Origin: Actinoplanes oblitus
Lineage (GTDB): Bacteria; Actinomycetota; Actinomycetes; Mycobacteriales; Micromonosporaceae
Direction: 5' to 3'
Assembly (NCBI RefSeq): GCF_030252345.1
Contig: NZ_CP126980.1
Span: forward strand, 5,719,501-5,783,500
Length of the DNA stretch: 64,000 bases
Part shown: positions 25,861 through 34,759 of the stretch, one piece after another
Position numbering within the stretch: position 1 is the stretch's first letter
Layout of the letters: every line of letters begins with the position of its first letter
Position numbers and translations under genes: made by a program
Notes under the pieces: generated by a model
Database searches by the model: none
The model's input: the letters and a program-made list of their open reading frames with translations, nothing else
What the model was told of the DNA's origin: nothing

Positions 25861-28513
25861 GTCGCCGGGAGCGGGCGGCCTGGTAGGCACACCCGGCCGC
25901 CTCGAACGCCGCCGCCGTCGCCCGCACCCCCGCCGGGTCCCCGGCGAGCAGGGCGCCGGCCCGGTCCACCAGGGCCGTCGCGACCGGGTTGCCGGCCACC
26001 GTCCGCCGGGCCGCCGCGATCCGCGCCGCCGCCCGCGGGTGCCCGCTCAGCACGGCGGCCTCGGCGCGCAGCGCCACATACCAGTGCAGCCAGATCCAGG
26101 TGACCCACTTCCACACCTCGTCCGGCTCCGGCTCGAGGCGGTCCGCGGCCTCGGCGACCCGGTCCCGGTCGAGCAGCACGATCGCGTCGAAGACCGCGCC
26201 GTAGCCGTACGTGTACTCCGCGGTCACCCCCATCGCCGCCAGCACGGCGAGCCACCGCTCCCGCTCGTCCCGCTCGCCGCGCAGCCCGTGCACCATGGCG
26301 ACCGCGGCGGCCGCCGGGGCCAGCGCCGACTTGGCCGGGCGACCGGCCCGCTGCCAGGACTCCAGGAACCGTTCGCCGTACCGCAGCACCGCGCCGGTGT
26401 CGCCGGCGAGGGCCTCGGTCACCACCAGCCAGCAGGTGCCCCGGTGCCCGACCTCGCTCATCAGCGGATGCTCGGCGAGCTGCCGGCCGGTACGGCGGGC
26501 ACCGGGCAGGTCACCGGCGCCGAGCGCGGTCTCGGTGGCCATCCCGAGCGCGTCGAGCAGCTCGTGCGAGGCGGCCGGGGTGTCCGGCGTGGCGGCCAGC
26601 AGGACGATCCGCCTGCGGGCGGTGGCAGCGGTGCCGAACGTGTCGCCGGCCCAGCACCGCGCGCCGATCAGCGCGTCCAGCGCCGCCGACTCGGCCAGCG
26701 GGTCGCCGAGCTGGTGGGCGAGGTCGACGGCCCGCTCGGCCCGGGCCACCGTCTCCGGTACGGCGTTGTCGGCCGGCCCCTGCGCCGCCCCGAACGCGTC
26801 GCTGAGCACCCCGGCCTCGGCCAGCGCCACGGCGGCCCGGGCGGCCGGGTCGTCGCCGGCCAGCCCGCGCGCCCGCTCGACCAGCTCGATCGTCTCCTGG
26901 CGGGCCGGCAGGTGGTCGAACTTGCCCCAGAACCGGTGCGTGGTGGTGGCCGCCGTGGCCAGGTCCCGCGCGGCGGCCGCCGGGTCCGGGGTGATCTCGG
27001 CGGCGGCCAGCAGGTAGCGGTAGGCGTCGTCACCGCGGATCCGGCAGCCGGCGACCGCGGCGGCCTGCCGGAACATCTCGGCGGCCTCGGCCGGGTCGGT
27101 GGCCAGCGCGGCGGCCTGCTCGAACCGGATCTGCGACTCGGCGGCGAGCTTGCGGGCGAAGGTGAGCTCGGCGAGCTTGCGGGTCAGCGGGTAGTCGTCG
27201 GACCAGGCCTGGGCGGCGCGCAGGTCGTCGGCGACGGCGTCGAACCGGACGCGCCAGCCCTCCGCGAAACCCCGTAGTTCGTCGGCTTGACGCTCGCACC
27301 ACCGCAGGTGCCGGGCACGGGCTTCGGCGAGCTCCCCCATCGCTGTCAACTGCTCGGTCCCGTACTGCCGGATGGTCTCCAACAGCCGGAACTCGGTCCC
27401 GGACGACGATGGCAGGACCACGAGGAGGCTCTGCTCGGCCAGCCGGGCGAGCCCATCCGCCGTCGCACCGGCCACCTCGGACGCCGCCTCCCGGGTGAAC
27501 GGCGCGACGAACACCGACAGTCGCCGCAACAGCGCCCGATCCGCCGGGGCGAGCAGCGCGTGACTCCAGTCCAGCGCGGCGCGGACCGACCGGTGCCGCT
27601 CGTCGGTGCGCGAGCCGCCCTCCAGCATCCGCAGCGGATCCGCCAGCCCCGCGGTCAGCCCGTCCAGCCCCAGCGTCGGCCAGCGGGCCGCGGCGAGCTC
27701 GATCGCCAGGGCCATCCCGTCGAGGCGGGCGCAGAACGCCGCGATCGGGTCGCGCAGCGCGTGGTTGGGCGGCCAGCTCGCGGCGGCGGCCCGGTCCATG
27801 AACAGCGCCACCGCGTCCGACTCGCCACCACCGTCCAGCGACAGCGGCGGCACCGGGTAGACCCGCTCGAACGGCACCATCAGCCGGGCCCGGCTGGTCG
27901 CCAGCACCGTGACGCGCGGGCAGGTGGACAGCAGTTTCTCCAGGAACGGCGCCACCCCGTCGCGGACCTGCTCGCAGTTGTCCAGCACGAGCAGCACGTC
28001 CCGGTCGGCGAGGGCGTCCACCACCGACTCGGTCATCGCCCGGCCCAGTTGCTCGCCGATGCCCATCGCGGCGGCGACGGCGGCCGCCACCACGCACGGG
28101 CCGGGGCCGGTTACCGGAACCAGGTCGACGAACCAGACGCCGTCGGGATGATCCCCGCCGATCTCGGCGGCCACCGCCAGCGCGAGCCGCGTCTTGCCCA
28201 CCCCACCCGGGCCGACCGCGGTGACCTGCCGATGCGTGGCGAGCATCCCGGCGAGCGCGGCACGCTCCGCGGCCCGGCCCACGAACGAGGTCAGCGGCGT
28301 CGGCAGCGGGTTTCTCGGCGCCCCGCCCGCACCGGCTCGCCGGGCCAGGGCGCGCCGGTCGGCGACGTCCAGCTTGCGCAGCAGGGCGGAGACGTGGCTC
28401 TCCACGGTCCGCACCGAGATGAACAGCTTCGCCGCGATCTCGGCGTTGCTCAGGTGCCGGCCCACCAGGGTCAGCACCTCGGCCTCGCGGGACGAGACGT
28501 CTGCGGCAGTCAT
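25817..28513 (-). CDS. N-terminal LuxR-HTH / NB-ATPase / TPR regulator
   Basis: An 898-residue regulator. Residues 5-60 are a LuxR/GerE helix-turn-helix (VSSREAEVLTLVGRHLSNAE, then VRTVESHVSALLRKL); residues 95-330 are an AAA/NB-ARC-like ATPase (Walker A GPGGVGKT at 101-108; Walker B DVLLVLDNCEQ); the last 500 residues are helical repeats. In LAL-type regulators the HTH is normally C-terminal, so the N-terminal position here is the less usual order and resembles AfsR/SARP-style proteins. Alternative start at 28522. It probably responds to a ligand through the repeats; the target is unknown. Confidence 0.88.
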   Translation of the reverse strand: MTAADVSSREAEVLTLVGRHLSNAEIAAKLFISVRTVESHVSALLRKLDVADRRALARRAGAGGAPRNPLPTPLTSFVGRAAERAALAGMLATHRQVTAVGPGGVGKTRLALAVAAEIGGDHPDGVWFVDLVPVTGPGPCVVAAAVAAAMGIGEQLGRAMTESVVDALADRDVLLVLDNCEQVRDGVAPFLEKLLSTCPRVTVLATSRARLMVPFERVYPVPPLSLDGGGESDAVALFMDRAAAASWPPNHALRDPIAAFCARLDGMALAIELAAARWPTLGLDGLTAGLADPLRMLEGGSRTDERHRSVRAALDWSHALLAPADRALLRRLSVFVAPFTREAASEVAGATADGLARLAEQSLLVVLPSSSGTEFRLLETIRQYGTEQLTAMGELAEARARHLRWCERQADELRGFAEGWRVRFDAVADDLRAAQAWSDDYPLTRKLAELTFARKLAAESQIRFEQAAALATDPAEAAEMFRQAAAVAGCRIRGDDAYRYLLAAAEITPDPAAAARDLATAATTTHRFWGKFDHLPARQETIELVERARGLAGDDPAARAAVALAEAGVLSDAFGAAQGPADNAVPETVARAERAVDLAHQLGDPLAESAALDALIGARCWAGDTFGTAATARRRIVLLAATPDTPAASHELLDALGMATETALGAGDLPGARRTGRQLAEHPLMSEVGHRGTCWLVVTEALAGDTGAVLRYGERFLESWQRAGRPAKSALAPAAAAVAMVHGLRGERDERERWLAVLAAMGVTAEYTYGYGAVFDAIVLLDRDRVAEAADRLEPEPDEVWKWVTWIWLHWYVALRAEAAVLSGHPRAAARIAAARRTVAGNPVATALVDRAGALLAGDPAGVRATAAAFEAAGCAYQAARSRRLSGSPAPAASTRTG

Positions 28514-28795
28514 GGGTGCCATTATCGATGCCGGCCTCCGTGGCCGGTACCGACGACCGCGCCCGGCCGGCACGGCCACCATCGGGGCACACTGCTCGGC
28601 GGGCCGCTGGTCGCGGTCCTCGGCGGGCGGCTCACCCCGCTGGTGTCCGGGCTGCTCACGGTGCTGCTCGGGGTGGGCGTCGCGGTCGCCGTCCGTGGGC
28701 TCTCCGTACGGCGTTCCGTGGTCACCACTGATGCGCGAGAGGTGCACTGAGCGGGAAGCTGAGTGCACCGGACGACGACGACTCAGGGAGTGACG

Positions 28796-29134
28796 ATGAA
28801 CAAGGGAATCAAGACCGTACTGCACACGGTGTCCGACCTGGACGCGGCGAAGACGCTCTACACCGCCCTGCTCGGTATCGCCCCGCAGACGGATACCTCG
28901 TACTATGTCGGTTTTGACACCGATGCTCAGCACATCGGCCTGCTCCCGGCGAAGGACGGCGTCACCGCGCCGGTCGCCTACTGGGAGGTCGACGACATCG
29001 AGGCGAAGCTGACCGAGCTGACCGCCGCCGGCGCCACCGTCAAGGAGAAGGCCCACGACGTCGGCGGCGGCCGCCTGGTGGCCACCGTCACCGACCCGGA
29101 CGGCAACGTCCTCGGCCTGCTCCAGGACAGCTGA
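28796..29134 (+). CDS. VOC/glyoxalase-fold protein
   Basis: A 112-residue vicinal-oxygen-chelate protein: IKTVLHTVSDLDAAKTLYTA, YYVGFDTDAQHIGLLP, and VATVTDPDGNVLGLLQ form the paired beta-alpha-beta-beta-beta units. Members bind metals or small toxins; this one is too general to assign. The ATG follows CAGGGAGTGACG. The region upstream to 28513 contains a hydrophobic open frame without a start codon (ending at 28750). A strong hairpin terminates the gene. Confidence 0.88.
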   Translation: MNKGIKTVLHTVSDLDAAKTLYTALLGIAPQTDTSYYVGFDTDAQHIGLLPAKDGVTAPVAYWEVDDIEAKLTELTAAGATVKEKAHDVGGGRLVATVTDPDGNVLGLLQDS

Positions 29135-29139
29135 CCGCT

Positions 29140-29171
29140 CCCGGGTGACCCCGCTGCCGGGGTCACCCGGG
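29140..29171 (+). terminator. terminator of the VOC gene
   Basis: Perfect 13-bp arms CCCGGGTGACCCC/GGGGTCACCCGGG with a 6-base loop, 5 bases after the stop codon. Confidence 0.82.
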
Positions 29172-29362
29172 CCCGGTAGGTCGCCGGTGATCCGGGCTGG
29201 GCTCAGACGTCTGGCGTTCCCTGCTCCTGCTGTCCGTTATCGATCAGCTCGTTGAGACCGATCTCGCTTGGGCGGCGGTAATCCCGGCCGCCCGCGTCCA
29301 CGCCCTCTCCCCGTGCCGCCCACCGCCGCCGCCGAGGGGCCGGTCCGGCTAGCGTGATCGGC

Positions 29363-30208
29363 ATGGCGATGCCGGCGGACAGTCATGTGCACACCGAGTT
29401 CTCCTGGGACACGCGGGTCGGTTCGATGGAGCGCACCTGCGAGCGCGCCGTGGCGATCGGGCTGCCGGCGATCGCCTTCACCGAGCACGTCGACCACACC
29501 CGGTGGACCGTGCCGGCCACCGGGCCCTACGCCAGCGACGAGTTGCGCGCCGCCGCCGACCCGGACGGCATGATCACGCCGCCGGCCTTCGACGCGCTCG
29601 GTTATCTCGAGACGATCGACAGGTGCCGCACCCGGTTCCCGCAGTTGCGCATCCTCACCGGCATGGAGGTCGGCGAACCGCACTGGCACGCCGCGCAGTG
29701 CGCGAGAATCCTCGCCACCGGCACCTTCGACCGCGTTCTCGGCTCGCTGCACTGCCTGCCGGACGGCGCCGGTTTCGCCGAGCCGTGGGCGTTGTTCCCG
29801 CACCGCGACCCCGCCGACCTCGTCCGCGAATACCTCACCGAGATCCCGGAAATGGTCGCCGGCGACCATCCTTTCACCGTTCTGGCGCACATCGACTATC
29901 CGCTGCGCTTCTGGCCCGCCGACCGTTCCGGACCATTCGACCCGATGCCGTTCGAAGAGCATTTCCGGTACGCCCTGCGCGCCACCGCCGCATCCGGTCG
30001 CGCCCTGGAAATCAACACCCGGATCCCGCTCGACGCGACGATTCTGCGCTGGTGGCACGAGGAGGGCGGGGAAGCCGTCACGTTCGGCAGCGACGCACAC
30101 CAGCCCGACCTGATAGCCCACGGCTTTCCCGAGGCCGCCGCGATGGCCGAGGCGCACGGCTTCCGCCCCGGCTCCCGTCCCTACGATTTCTGGCCGCGAA
30201 CGAACTGA
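29363..30208 (+). CDS. PHP-domain phosphoesterase
   Basis: A 281-residue polymerase-and-histidinol-phosphatase (PHP) domain enzyme. The metal-binding motifs are DSHVHTEFSWD at the N-terminus, AFTEHVDHT, the Glu of LTGMEVGEP, VLGSLHCL, LAHIDYP and the terminal FGSDAHQPDLIAHGF, so the trinuclear metal site looks complete. Histidinol-phosphatase-like members hydrolyse phosphate esters in the cytoplasm; the substrate here is unknown. The ATG at 29363 (MAMPADSHVH) was preferred over a GTG nine bases earlier. It is followed by dispersed element e and a convergent regulator. Confidence 0.88.
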   Translation: MAMPADSHVHTEFSWDTRVGSMERTCERAVAIGLPAIAFTEHVDHTRWTVPATGPYASDELRAAADPDGMITPPAFDALGYLETIDRCRTRFPQLRILTGMEVGEPHWHAAQCARILATGTFDRVLGSLHCLPDGAGFAEPWALFPHRDPADLVREYLTEIPEMVAGDHPFTVLAHIDYPLRFWPADRSGPFDPMPFEEHFRYALRATAASGRALEINTRIPLDATILRWWHEEGGEAVTFGSDAHQPDLIAHGFPEAAAMAEAHGFRPGSRPYDFWPRTN

Positions 30209-30281
30209 TCCCGGTATCGACCGGCGGATCTCACCGGTGCACCCGCCGCGCGCCGGGCGGCCCGGACCGGAGGCGGGCGTC

Positions 30282-30394
30282 GCGAGCTCAGCCCGGCACG
30301 GCGTCGCGGTCCGGCACCGGGACCACCGCGCGGCTGGCCACGGGACCCGGCTGGTGCGGTCGTGGTGGCACGAGAGCGTACGAAAAAAGGTGTC
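30282..30394 (-). repeat. dispersed intergenic element, copy e
   Basis: Read on the minus strand it starts with ACACCTTTTTTCGTACG, 3 bases after the stop of the ArsR-type regulator, and ends with GGGCTGAGCTCGC. The 95 bases after the head align gap-free with element b at 9757-9869 (about 80 percent identity by eye). It fills the gap between the convergent PHP and regulator genes. Confidence 0.75.
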
Positions 30395-30396
30395 TG

Positions 30397-31356
30397 TCAG
30401 CCTTCGGTGAGCTGGTGGCCCAGGTGGGTGTGCTGGTAGTGCAGGCGGCGGCCGGTGCGGTGCGGGGTGATCAGGCCGGCGTCGCGCAGCGTGGTCAGGT
30501 GGTGCGAGGCGGTGGCCGGGGCCAGGCCCAGGAGCGTGGCCACCTCGCCGGTGGTGGCCGGCGTGGCGAGCAGGGTGAGGACGGCCGCGCGGGTCGGGCC
30601 CAGCAGGGCGGACAGCGCGGCGGACGGCTGCGGGGGCGGGGACCAGAGGTTGCCGTAACCGGTGGGGGCGTACCAGAGGGAGCGGCCGGTTGTCGCGCCG
30701 GTCATGGCGTAGACGTGGGGGCCGGCGAAAGCGGTCGGGAGAAGCGTCATCTCCCGCGTGTCGGCGGACCACTCACCCGACTTGTCTGGATATTTGAGGA
30801 GGAGGGCGGAACCGTCCCAGTCCAGCCTCGGGTGCAGACCGTCGAAGATCGCCCGCGGGCTGCGCTCGGCCGCGACCCGCACCCGGGTGGCGATCTCCGC
30901 CTCCGCCGTGGCCCGCAACCGGGACCACACCGGGGCGATGGCAGCGGCGTGATACTCGCGGATCTCCCCCAGCAACCCGGTCAGCGCCACCGCCGGCGCC
31001 TCCGCGAACCGCCGGACCACCGGCGGCCCCTCCCCCGCCCAGCCGGCCGTCACCTGCTCCGCCACCTGATCGAGCGGTGTCGCGGCGATCACCGCCAGCT
31101 CGTCGTCGAGCGACGGCCGGGCGACCGCCGGCACCGGGGTCAGGAAATCCGGGGCGTGACCGCGCGGACCGCACAGCACGGCACGTAACGCCGGCAGCGC
31201 CCGCATCGTCGCGGCGGTCCGGACCGACCAGTCCGGGCGCAGCCACCCGGCCGGGCCGCCACGCAGCGCCAACACGCTCGCCACCAGCTCCGCCATCGGC
31301 GAGTGCGCGAACCGCAACCCGGCCAGGTCGGCCGCTCCGAACTCCCACGCAATCAC
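30397..31356 (-). CDS. DUF5937/ArsR-type winged-helix regulator (paralogue)
   Basis: A 319-residue regulator with the same order as the one at 5.0-5.9 kb: an N-terminal DUF5937-like region (DLAGLRFAHSPMAELVASVL) and a C-terminal ArsR winged helix (AAVLTLLATPATTGEVATLL, TASHHLTTLRDAGLITPHR). The GTG at 31356 (codons VIAWEFGAADLAG) is preferred to an ATG nine codons upstream because that ATG lies inside the palindrome. It is divergent from an aldo/keto reductase gene 65 bp away and probably controls it. Ligand unknown. Confidence 0.85.
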   Translation of the reverse strand: MIAWEFGAADLAGLRFAHSPMAELVASVLALRGGPAGWLRPDWSVRTAATMRALPALRAVLCGPRGHAPDFLTPVPAVARPSLDDELAVIAATPLDQVAEQVTAGWAGEGPPVVRRFAEAPAVALTGLLGEIREYHAAAIAPVWSRLRATAEAEIATRVRVAAERSPRAIFDGLHPRLDWDGSALLLKYPDKSGEWSADTREMTLLPTAFAGPHVYAMTGATTGRSLWYAPTGYGNLWSPPPQPSAALSALLGPTRAAVLTLLATPATTGEVATLLGLAPATASHHLTTLRDAGLITPHRTGRRLHYQHTHLGHQLTEG

Positions 31357-31363
31357 CTCACCA

Positions 31364-31379
31364 TTCGAGCACGGTCGAA
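31364..31379. promoter_or_regulatory. candidate operator of the second ArsR-type regulator
   Basis: TTCGAGCACGGTCGAA, with 5-bp arms TTCGA/TCGAA, lies 7 bases upstream of the regulator start and 42 upstream of the aldo/keto reductase start. It occupies the same relative place as the palindrome beside the paralogue at 5.9 kb, although the two sequences differ. Confidence 0.4.
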
Positions 31380-31421
31380 CCAATACCGGCCGGCGGCCCG
31401 GCCCGCCTACCGTCCCGGGCC

Positions 31422-32390
31422 ATGGAGTACACCCGTCTCGGCCGGACCGGCCTGACCGTCAGCCGGCTCTGTCTCGGCACCATGAACTTCGGCTGGCAGA
31501 TCGACGAGGAGGCCGCCCACGAGGTGCTCGACCACGCGTTCGGCGCCGGGATCACGTTCGTCGACACCGCCAACATGTACGGCAGGGAGGACGGCGACGG
31601 CCTCAGCGAACGGATCATCGGCAGCTGGCTGGCGAAGACCGGCAACCGGGATCGGACGGTGCTGGCCACCAAGGTCTATGCGCCGATGTCCGACGACCCC
31701 AACGACCGCGGCCTGTCCGCCCGCCACCTCATCGCCTCCTGCGAGGCGTCGCTGCGCCGGCTCGGCACCGACTGGATCGACCTGTTCCAGATGCACCACA
31801 TCGACCGCGGCACGCCGTGGGAGGAGATCTGGCAGGCGATGGAGACCCTCACCAGCCAGGGCAAGATCCGGTACGTCGGCTCGTCGAACTTCGCCGGCTG
31901 GCACCTGGCCCGCGCGCAGGCCGCCGCCGATCGGCGCAACTTCCTCGGGATCGTCTCGGAGCAGTGCAAGTACAACCTGCTGACCCGGCATGCCGAGCTG
32001 GAGGTGCTGCCGGCCGCCGCGGAGCTGGGCATCGGGGTCCTGCCGTACTCGCCGCTGCACTTCGGGGCCCTCTCCGGCGCGCTGCGCAAACAGCGGGAGG
32101 GGGTGCCGGGCCGCAGCGTGCTGCACGCGGCGGACCGTGTCGAGCCGCATCGGGCCGCGATCCGGCGGTTCGAGGAGTTGTGCGCGGAGCTGGGACGGGA
32201 ACCGGCGGCGGTGGCGATCGGCTGGCTGCTGTCCCGGCCGGAGGTGACCGCACCGGTCCTCGGGCCGCGCACGCCGGCGCAGCTGGACGTCCCGGTGGCG
32301 CCGCTGGCGGCGGACGTGCTGGCTCGGTTGGACGAGATCTTCCCGCCGGTGGGGAAGGGTGGGCCCGCCCCGGAGGCGTGGGCTTGGTAG
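31422..32390 (+). CDS. aldo/keto reductase
   Basis: A 322-residue NADPH-dependent oxidoreductase of the TIM-barrel aldo/keto reductase superfamily. The catalytic tetrad is visible: Asp and Tyr in FVDTANMYG, Lys in LATKVY and His in LFQMHHID. The cofactor end carries GLGPRTPAQL-type residues (VLGPRTPAQLD). It belongs to the YdhF/perakine-reductase-like group; the substrate is a carbonyl compound that cannot be named. The divergent ArsR-type regulator probably controls it. The downstream intergenic DNA is a tandem repeat array. Confidence 0.92.
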   Translation: MEYTRLGRTGLTVSRLCLGTMNFGWQIDEEAAHEVLDHAFGAGITFVDTANMYGREDGDGLSERIIGSWLAKTGNRDRTVLATKVYAPMSDDPNDRGLSARHLIASCEASLRRLGTDWIDLFQMHHIDRGTPWEEIWQAMETLTSQGKIRYVGSSNFAGWHLARAQAAADRRNFLGIVSEQCKYNLLTRHAELEVLPAAAELGIGVLPYSPLHFGALSGALRKQREGVPGRSVLHAADRVEPHRAAIRRFEELCAELGREPAAVAIGWLLSRPEVTAPVLGPRTPAQLDVPVAPLAADVLARLDEIFPPVGKGGPAPEAWAW

Positions 32391-32443
32391 GCGGACGGCT
32401 GCACTGATCGGGGGATCGTCGCCCGCCTCGCCGAGCTCCGCCG

Positions 32444-32496
32444 GGCTGGTGCTCACGGCCCTGTCCCGGGCTGGGAAGGAACCGTGAGCACCAGCC
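32444..32496. repeat. long inverted repeat at head of tandem array
   Basis: Perfect 15-bp arms GGCTGGTGCTCACGG (32444-32458) and its complement (32482-32496) flank 23 bases. The right arm carries the AGCACCAGCC motif of the following tandem units, so the array begins with an inverted copy of its own motif. It may terminate the aldo/keto reductase transcript. Confidence 0.7.
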
Positions 32497-32775
32497 GCAC
32501 AGCCTGGCTGGCCGTGACGGTGCCATCGCGGGCCCGGAAGCAACCATCAGCACCAGCCCACACAACCCAGCTGGCCGTGACGGTGCCATCCCAGGCCCGG
32601 AAGCAACCATCAGCACCAGCCCACACAACCCAGCTGGCCGTGACGGTGCCATCCCAGGCCCGGAAGCAACCATCAGCACCAGCCGCACAACCCGGCTGGC
32701 CGTGACGGTGCCATCCCAGGCCCGGAAGCAACCATCAGCACCAGCCGCACAACCCGGCTGGGCGTGACGGTGCCA
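32482..32775 (+). repeat. tandem array, 62-63 bp unit, five copies
   Basis: The motif GCCGTGACGGTGCCATC recurs at about 32511, 32574, 32637, 32699 and 32761 (steps of 63, 63, 62, 62). Each unit also carries CAACCATCAGCACCAGCC and a CCAGC...GCTGG stem that in some units is lengthened to CCAGCCG...CGGCTGG. A related array with the same period lies at 54945-55220. No reading frame is conserved through it. Confidence 0.85.
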
Positions 32776-32816
32776 TCCCGGGCGGGGAAGGGGCCGTGGG
32801 CGCCAGCCGGGGCCTG

Positions 32817-33437
32817 TCAGGTGTATTGGGCGGCTGGGCGGCGGGACGGCTCCGCCTCGGTGCTGCCCTCGGGACGCCGGAGCGTGCGCCCGTCGGCCGG
32901 CGCCACGACTCCGCTGGTCCAGAGCGCGGGCGAGGCCGGTGCCGGGGGTGCGCTGCCGATCGGCGTCACGACCGCAGGTGCCACGACCGCGGGCGCCACC
33001 ACTGCGGGCGTCACGACCGCAGGCACCACCACTGCGGGCGTCACGACCGCAGGCACCACCACTGCGGGCACCACGACCGCAGGTGCCACGACCGCAGGTG
33101 CCACGACCGCAGGTGCCACGACCGCAGGTGCCACGACGGCGGGTGCCACGACCGCGAGGGCCGAGACCTCGCGTACCGGTGAAACGAGCGGGGCATCGGC
33201 GGCGGCGCGTGCCGACCACGTGACGTGCTCACCCTCGACCCCCGCCGACGACCCGCCGTTCTGGTGACGGTGCCCGGACGCCAGCGTGGACCGGGCGGCT
33301 GCCGTGCGTACGCCAAGGGTCTCCGAAGCGACAGTGACCCGCGCATCGGTCACGGCCTGGGCCGGCGCCGCCGCCAGGCCGCTCATCGCGAGTCCGGTGG
33401 CGGCGGCGACAAGTACGGACAGGGAACGCTGGCGCAT
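32817..33437 (-). CDS. secreted VVAPA pentapeptide-repeat protein
   Basis: A 206-residue exported protein; AGGAGG sits 7 bases before its ATG. Residues 1-28 are a signal peptide (MRQRSLSVLVAAATGLAMSG, then APAQA). The middle is about thirteen tandem copies of a five-residue unit, VV(A/V/T)PA, encoded by 15-bp DNA repeats, followed by a Pro/Ala-rich tail. Hydrophobic Val-Pro repeats of this type recall elastin- or cell-wall-spacer sequences and may form an extended surface stalk. There is no sorting motif or membrane anchor at the C-terminus. Copy number probably varies between strains. Function unknown. Confidence 0.78.
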   Translation of the reverse strand: MRQRSLSVLVAAATGLAMSGLAAAPAQAVTDARVTVASETLGVRTAAARSTLASGHRHQNGGSSAGVEGEHVTWSARAAADAPLVSPVREVSALAVVAPAVVAPAVVAPAVVAPAVVAPAVVVPAVVVPAVVTPAVVVPAVVTPAVVAPAVVAPAVVTPIGSAPPAPASPALWTSGVVAPADGRTLRRPEGSTEAEPSRRPAAQYT

Positions 33438-33626
33438 CGGGCCCTCCTGGGAACGAACCGGTGAGGAACCCACGATCGCCACGCCACCTGTGTCCCCGCT
33501 GTGCCATCCGGAGCGATCCGTTGTGAACCGACGGGGAGCCGCCGGGGCTGCTCAGTGTCCGAATCCGCCCATGCCAGTTCATCATCCTTCGAGGAATGGC
33601 GAGCAACGGCGAGGAGAGGGTGGGCC

Positions 33627-34100
33627 ATGGATCTGGTCACGGGTGCCGAGGTGTCGATCGCGCGGGTGGTGGCGGTGCCGCGCGAGCGGATGTGGGAGCT
33701 GATCACCGCGGTCGGGCGGATCGGCGAGTGGAGTCCGGAGACGGTCCGGATCGACGGGCCGGCGGCGCTGGTGCCGGGTGCCCGGTTCGTCGGGCACAAC
33801 CGCTATCCGGACGGCTTCGTGAGCACGGTGACCTGCGAGATCACGGTGGTGGAGCGGCCGGCGACGTTCGCCTACGCGGCGCTGGACGACGACGGGCTGG
33901 CGGCCTCGCTGTGGCGGTACGAGCTCACCGACGGCGAGCAGCCGGGGACGACGCTGCTGCACCAGACGTTCCGGCACGGGCCCGGCAACACCGGCATGCG
34001 GGTCGGGGCCGAGGCGGACGAGCGGGCACTGGACCGGCGACTGACCGGGCTGTGCGGCAACATGCTGGCCACCATCGCGGCGATGACCGCGATGGGTTAG
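33627..34100 (+). CDS. SRPBCC/polyketide-cyclase-like protein
   Basis: A 157-residue START/SRPBCC-fold protein: AEVSIARVVAVPRERMWELI, then WSPETVRIDGPAALVPG and FVGHNRYPDGFVSTVTCEI are the usual strand-helix pattern around a hydrophobic cavity. Members bind lipids or polyketides, or act as aromatase/cyclases; here there is no biosynthetic cluster. GAGGAGAGGG precedes the ATG at 33627. Its stop overlaps the end of the convergent gene by 4 bp. Confidence 0.82.
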   Translation: MDLVTGAEVSIARVVAVPRERMWELITAVGRIGEWSPETVRIDGPAALVPGARFVGHNRYPDGFVSTVTCEITVVERPATFAYAALDDDGLAASLWRYELTDGEQPGTTLLHQTFRHGPGNTGMRVGAEADERALDRRLTGLCGNMLATIAAMTAMG

Positions 34101-34759
34101 GGCGCGGCCAGGGCCGCCGTCACCAGACGGAGGTCGTCGTCCGGGAGGCCACCCCTCTTGCGTACGGCGTACTCGCCGTCGCAGACCAGAACGTCACCGT
34201 CCGGGCTCCACCGAGCGGGGTTGTCGAGGATCTGCCGGGCCGCCTCGCTCGCCGCCGCCGAAGCGCCGCCGCCGACCGCGAGGAACGCCGCGGCGACCCG
34301 CTCGGCGGCCTCCGGCGGGGCGTCCGCGTCACCGAACGCCGGCAGCGCCAGCAGCAGCCGCTCCGGCGTCGTGCCGATCCTGTCGAACTCCGCCCAGGAC
34401 AGCCCCGGCCCGTAGCCGTGCCCCTCCCGGGCGGCGACCGAGATGGCCCGCCCGGGGGTCAGCACCACGTAGTCGTCGCCGCCCTCGAAGTCGTGCCCGT
34501 GCCAGATGACCTGCACGAACCGGTCACTGATCGGGATCACCGGCCAGCGCTCGGCGGCCCGCAGCTCGTCGTCCAGGGCAGCGATGTCGTCGTCCTCGCC
34601 GCCGAACAGCTCGGCGATCAGCTCCGACTCGGCGCACCCGTCGAACATCGCGAGCCAGAAGACCCGCCGCCGCACCAGGTCGGTGCCGTCGGTCAGGATC
34701 GTCGCGGGGACACCGTCGTATCGCCGGACGTAGTCGGCGGCCTGCTCGTCAGTCAACAT
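34097..34759 (-). CDS. hypothetical protein, SUKH-like
   Basis: A 220-residue soluble protein, starting MLTDEQAADYVRRYDGVPAT. A helical, acidic first half (CAESELIAELFGGEDDDIAA, then LDDELRAAERWPVIPI) is followed by short strands (RFVQVIWHGHDFEGGDDYVV) and a helical end. The general style is that of SMI1/SUKH or DUF-type immunity proteins, but I cannot place it with confidence. Longer in-frame starts lie inside repeat DNA and were not used. Confidence 0.6.
   Translation of the reverse strand: MLTDEQAADYVRRYDGVPATILTDGTDLVRRRVFWLAMFDGCAESELIAELFGGEDDDIAALDDELRAAERWPVIPISDRFVQVIWHGHDFEGGDDYVVLTPGRAISVAAREGHGYGPGLSWAEFDRIGTTPERLLLALPAFGDADAPPEAAERVAAAFLAVGGGASAAASEAARQILDNPARWSPDGDVLVCDGEYAVRKRGGLPDDDLRLVTAALAAP

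Noticed and set aside
28514..28750. Hydrophobic plus-strand frame (LLGGPLVAVLGGRLTPLVSG) ending at 28750
   Set aside because: Reads like a two-helix membrane peptide, but no ATG, GTG or TTG lies in frame after the antisense part; could be a relic.
32482..32775. Possible CRISPR array
   Set aside because: The whole 62-63 bp unit is conserved, with no unique spacers and no cas genes.
33041..33346. Minus-strand frame through the VVAPA repeats in another phase
   Set aside because: Shadow of the 15-bp repeat; the frame with signal peptide and AGGAGG is the gene.
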